Positions 61,188 through 62,802 of a stretch of DNA of 62,802 bases are shown one piece after another. Source of the stretch: F23-D06 sp045600525 (lineage in GTDB: Bacteria; Bacteroidota; Bacteroidia; Bacteroidales; WCHB1-69); assembly GCA_045600525.1 (NCBI GenBank), contig JAZRYC010000162.1, positions 1 through 62,802 on the forward strand, in the 5' to 3' direction. The translations under genes were made by a program, and so were the position numbers. Numbering within the stretch: position 1 is the stretch's first letter; the number at the start of each line of letters is the position of its first letter. The notes under the pieces were generated by a model. The model had not been told where the DNA came from. It did no database searches and worked only from the letters and a program-made list of their open reading frames with translations.

Positions 61188-61333
61188 CGAAAATAATGTG
61201 GTAGTAAGATAATGTGCTAATGCGATTATATACTAGTTGACCTATTTTTAATAATTTGGGCGGCCCGGCATCGCCCACACACCAATCCTCCTCTATGCCG
61301 TCGCGCTTTCCGCCCTAACTTGCTCCCCCCCGC

Positions 61334-61368
61334 CATTGTTCATTATTCATTGTTCATTATTCATTGTT
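61334..61368. repeat. Tandem heptamer (CATTRTT), five copies
   Basis: CATTGTT, CATTATT, CATTGTT, CATTATT, CATTGTT in perfect register, alternating G and A at position 5. Same 7-base period as the repeats near 12.5 and 16.7 kb but a different unit. Confidence 0.85.
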
Positions 61369-61419
61369 CGTTGCATTCCTGCGCACACGCAAGTAAATGG
61401 GCTCCAATCGCTGCCGCAG

Positions 61420-61482
61420 TCCTTCGGGGCAAGACATCGGCATAGGCGGCGACAGCAAGTATTTCCTTCGGTGCAAGATATC
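61420..61482. repeat. Imperfect direct repeat of 19 bases, 44 apart
   Basis: TCCTTCGGGGCAAGACATC (61420-61438) and TCCTTCGGTGCAAGATATC (61464-61482), 17 of 19 identical. Confidence 0.6.
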
Positions 61483-61515
61483 CCACGCCGCCTGCTCCGC
61501 ACTTCGCCATTCCTC

Positions 61516-61557
61516 CCCCAGGTCGCGACCTCCACTGCGTTACGGTCTTACCTGGGG
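61516..61557. repeat. Hairpin CCCCAGGT / ACCTGGGG
   Basis: Perfect 8-base arms (61516-61523 and 61550-61557) with a 26-base loop. No T-run follows, so it is not a classic terminator. Confidence 0.6.
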
Positions 61558-61568
61558 TTATAGAGATT

Positions 61569-61585
61569 CAACCCCGCTGGGGTTG
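61569..61585. repeat. Hairpin CAACCCC-GCT-GGGGTTG
   Basis: Perfect 7-base arms with a 3-base loop. This kind of CAACCCC/GGGGTTG hairpin is, to my memory, a recurrent intergenic piece in Bacteroidota genomes. Confidence 0.65.
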
Positions 61586-61717
61586 CTGAAGGTACGGCTG
61601 CGCCGTGAAGCTTTTTAATGGAAAGTCAACGGATATATAGTTTCCTTAGGAAATCGTGTTTTTTGACAATAATTCTATGATTCTCACGTTGTTTCACTGT
61701 TTTAATTCTTTATCAAT

Positions 61718-62152
61718 ATGGAAAAATTATTCTTAACCTTAGTCTTTTCAGGCCTTCTTTTGGCCTCTTTTGCACAAAGCAACACCTCCAATTCCGGCCA
61801 GCCCACACAACAGGAAGTCCAAATGAACAATGTGAACCCGCAATGCCAACTGGGTGATTTAACCGAACACAAGGTGACCAAAGAACAAATTCTCGAACAG
61901 CCGTTTTTAAAAGTTGTCCCTGAAATGAATGAGCCTTTCAAGATGGAAATCACCTCTTTCCGAGTAGTATTCGTTATTGGAGGATTTGAAGATCCATCGA
62001 TGTTATGTCAGGGCAATCAGCTTAGCGAAAAAGTAAAAGAAAAAATCGCTAAACTTCCTGTCGGCTCACTCATGTATTTTGAAGATATCAACGCTAAGTC
62101 CAAAGCTTGTACTCGCAAATTGGATGAAGTGACCTATAGGATTGTAGAATAG
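61718..62152 (+). CDS. Secreted protein with GldM/PorM C-terminal-like domain
   Basis: 144 residues. Signal peptide EKLFLTLVFSGLLLASFAQ, a short polar linker (~20-60), then one domain: FKMEITSFRVVFVIGGFEDP, LCQGNQLSEKVKEKIAKLP, VGSLMYFEDINAKSKACTRK, LDEVTYRIVE. This pattern resembles the last periplasmic domain of GldM/PorM (strand, then a GNxLS..xxxI..L..G.xxYFEDI..K motif). PorM itself is ~500 residues with a membrane helix, so this is a free domain. It could interact with the PorK/N ring or compete with PorM. The match is by eye only. Confidence 0.7.
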   Translation: MEKLFLTLVFSGLLLASFAQSNTSNSGQPTQQEVQMNNVNPQCQLGDLTEHKVTKEQILEQPFLKVVPEMNEPFKMEITSFRVVFVIGGFEDPSMLCQGNQLSEKVKEKIAKLPVGSLMYFEDINAKSKACTRKLDEVTYRIVE

Positions 62153-62195
62153 GTTACAGGCGCATTTAACCACTGTTAGTTACACATAATGCAAT

Positions 62196-62226
62196 AAAAA
62201 AGGGATGCGGTATCGCATCCCTTTTG
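62196..62226. terminator. Bidirectional terminator (GldM-like gene / EF-G gene)
   Basis: AGGGATGCG (62201-62209) pairs with CGCATCCCT (62214-62222) around GTAT, with A/T runs on both sides; serves both convergent genes. Confidence 0.88.
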
Positions 62227-62247
62227 TTATTTAAGAGTGAATATTGA

Positions 62248-62802
62248 TTATTCTTCTTCTTCGTGTTCAGCTTCGTATTTCTTAATGATTTCGGATTGAA
62301 CATCAGCAGAAACAGCTTGGTATTCAGCGAACTTCATTGTGTAGGAAGCACGACCGGAAGTGATGGAGCTCAAAGTGGTAGAATATTTGTTCAATTCTGC
62401 CAATGGAATCTTAGCGTGGATCATCTGGAAGGTGCCTTCGCTATCCATACCCATCATGATACCGCGACGGCCTTGAAGGTCGGTCATAACATCACCCATA
62501 CGGTCTGCGGGAACGAAGATGTCAACGTCGTAGATAGGTTCGAGGATCTTCGGACCAGCGTTGGTGAAGGCTTCTTTGAAAGCGTGGCGGGAAGCCAATT
62601 TGAATGCCATTTCGTTGGAATCAACCGGGTGCATTTTACCATCGTAAATGTTTACGACGATGTCGCGAGCGTAAGAACCGGTAAGCGGGCCTTCTTCCAG
62701 TCTTTCCATAATACCCTTCAAGATAGCCGGCATGAAGCGTGCATCGATAGCACCACCGACGATACAGTTGTTGTAGATCAACTTACCACCCCAAGGAAGG
62801 TC
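62248..62802 (-). CDS. fusA: Elongation factor G family protein, EF-G2-like, C-terminal part
   Basis: 185 codons are visible; the gene runs off the right edge, so the GTPase domain is outside the window. What is seen is the end of domain IV and domain V: PWGGKLIYNNCIVGG, ERLEEGPLTGSYARDI, DSNEMAFKLASRHAFKEAF, LEPIYDVDIFVPADRMGDV, LQGRRGIMMGMDSEG and SGRASYTMKFAEYQ. The end is strongly acidic (AEHEEEE). The domain IV/V wording differs from canonical FusA and looks like the second EF-G paralogue common in Bacteroidota. In Bacteroides thetaiotaomicron EF-G2 is known to support slow translation under starvation. Which paralogue this is cannot be settled without the N-terminus. Confidence 0.88.
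   Translation of the reverse strand, partial: DLPWGGKLIYNNCIVGGAIDARFMPAILKGIMERLEEGPLTGSYARDIVVNIYDGKMHPVDSNEMAFKLASRHAFKEAFTNAGPKILEPIYDVDIFVPADRMGDVMTDLQGRRGIMMGMDSEGTFQMIHAKIPLAELNKYSTTLSSITSGRASYTMKFAEYQAVSADVQSEIIKKYEAEHEEEE

Larger units (their letters stand above)
61158..61717. other. Repeat- and hairpin-rich spacer
   Basis: About 560 bases without a convincing gene. The left part has a minus-strand -7 box (61180-61187). From 61260 to 61620 the DNA is GC-richer than its surroundings and carries heptamer repeats, an imperfect direct repeat and two hairpins, listed separately. Confidence 0.7.

Overview
The window is a piece of a Bacteroidota (Bacteroidales-type) chromosome. Four things point there. 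The type IX secretion system (T9SS) is present as gldD, porQ, a GldM/PorM C-terminal-like protein and four proteins with type A C-terminal sorting domains. The sigma-70 factor is the short Bacteroidota form. Upstream regions repeatedly carry the Bacteroidota -7 box TAnnTTTG. The RhuM-like protein and the ExbB-hypothetical-ExbD-ExbD cluster are also typical of the phylum. The gene content (dipeptidyl peptidase, gingipain-type adhesin module, desulfoferrodoxin, carboxynorspermidine decarboxylase) fits an anaerobic, protein-using gut, oral or sediment relative of Porphyromonas and its allies. Nothing assigns a species.

Layout. 1-7.4 kb: partial RhuM/PLD-like protein (minus), ackA, grpE-dnaJ, then a minus-strand operon aminotransferase-nspC-HsdR_N-like protein. 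7.4-11.5 kb: two small lipoproteins (minus), tRNA-Ser(GGA), and the energy-transduction cluster exbB-hypothetical-exbD-exbD. 11.6-17.3 kb: yicC, der, an OxyR-like LysR regulator and desulfoferrodoxin (minus), a DUF5692-like membrane protein (minus) and 5-formyltetrahydrofolate cyclo-ligase. 17.5-36.1 kb: three head-to-tail giant secreted genes (2075, 1833 and 2186 aa) built from fibronectin type III, adhesin/jelly-roll, CUB and other beta modules, each ending in an almost identical T9SS sorting domain. 36.2-45.5 kb: aspartate aminotransferase, rplU-rpmA (minus), a trypsin-like HtrA protease, rpoD, gldD, a T9SS-exported nuclease-like protein, a cysteine-less TraR/DksA protein, lspA and an S46 dipeptidyl peptidase. 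45.6-57.6 kb: small membrane protein, valS, holA and M16 peptidase (minus), patatin and uvrB (plus), LysM lytic transglycosylase, a MORN-repeat protein and a lipoprotein (minus). 57.7-62.8 kb: porQ with a DegT-family sugar aminotransferase, a lone OppB-type permease (minus), a repeat-rich spacer, a GldM/PorM-C-like secreted protein and the C-terminal part of an EF-G paralogue (minus).

How it fits together. The strongest theme is the T9SS: machinery or accessory genes (gldD, porQ, PorM-like protein), a sugar aminotransferase that could feed the surface polysaccharide anchoring T9SS cargo, and several cargo genes (three giant adhesin-like proteins and a nuclease). Secreted or periplasmic peptidases (S46, M16, HtrA) fit growth on peptides.

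The least explained signals are non-coding. Heptamer-based short tandem repeats form a modular element present twice in the same module order but opposite orientation (12476-12546 and 16625-16751), with relatives at 3149 and 61334. A GC-rich hairpin-bearing spacer lies at 61260-61620. Other notable points are an OxyR-like regulator with serine at the peroxidatic cysteine position, homogenised 3-prime ends of the giant genes, and porQ directly followed by a DegT-type aminotransferase.
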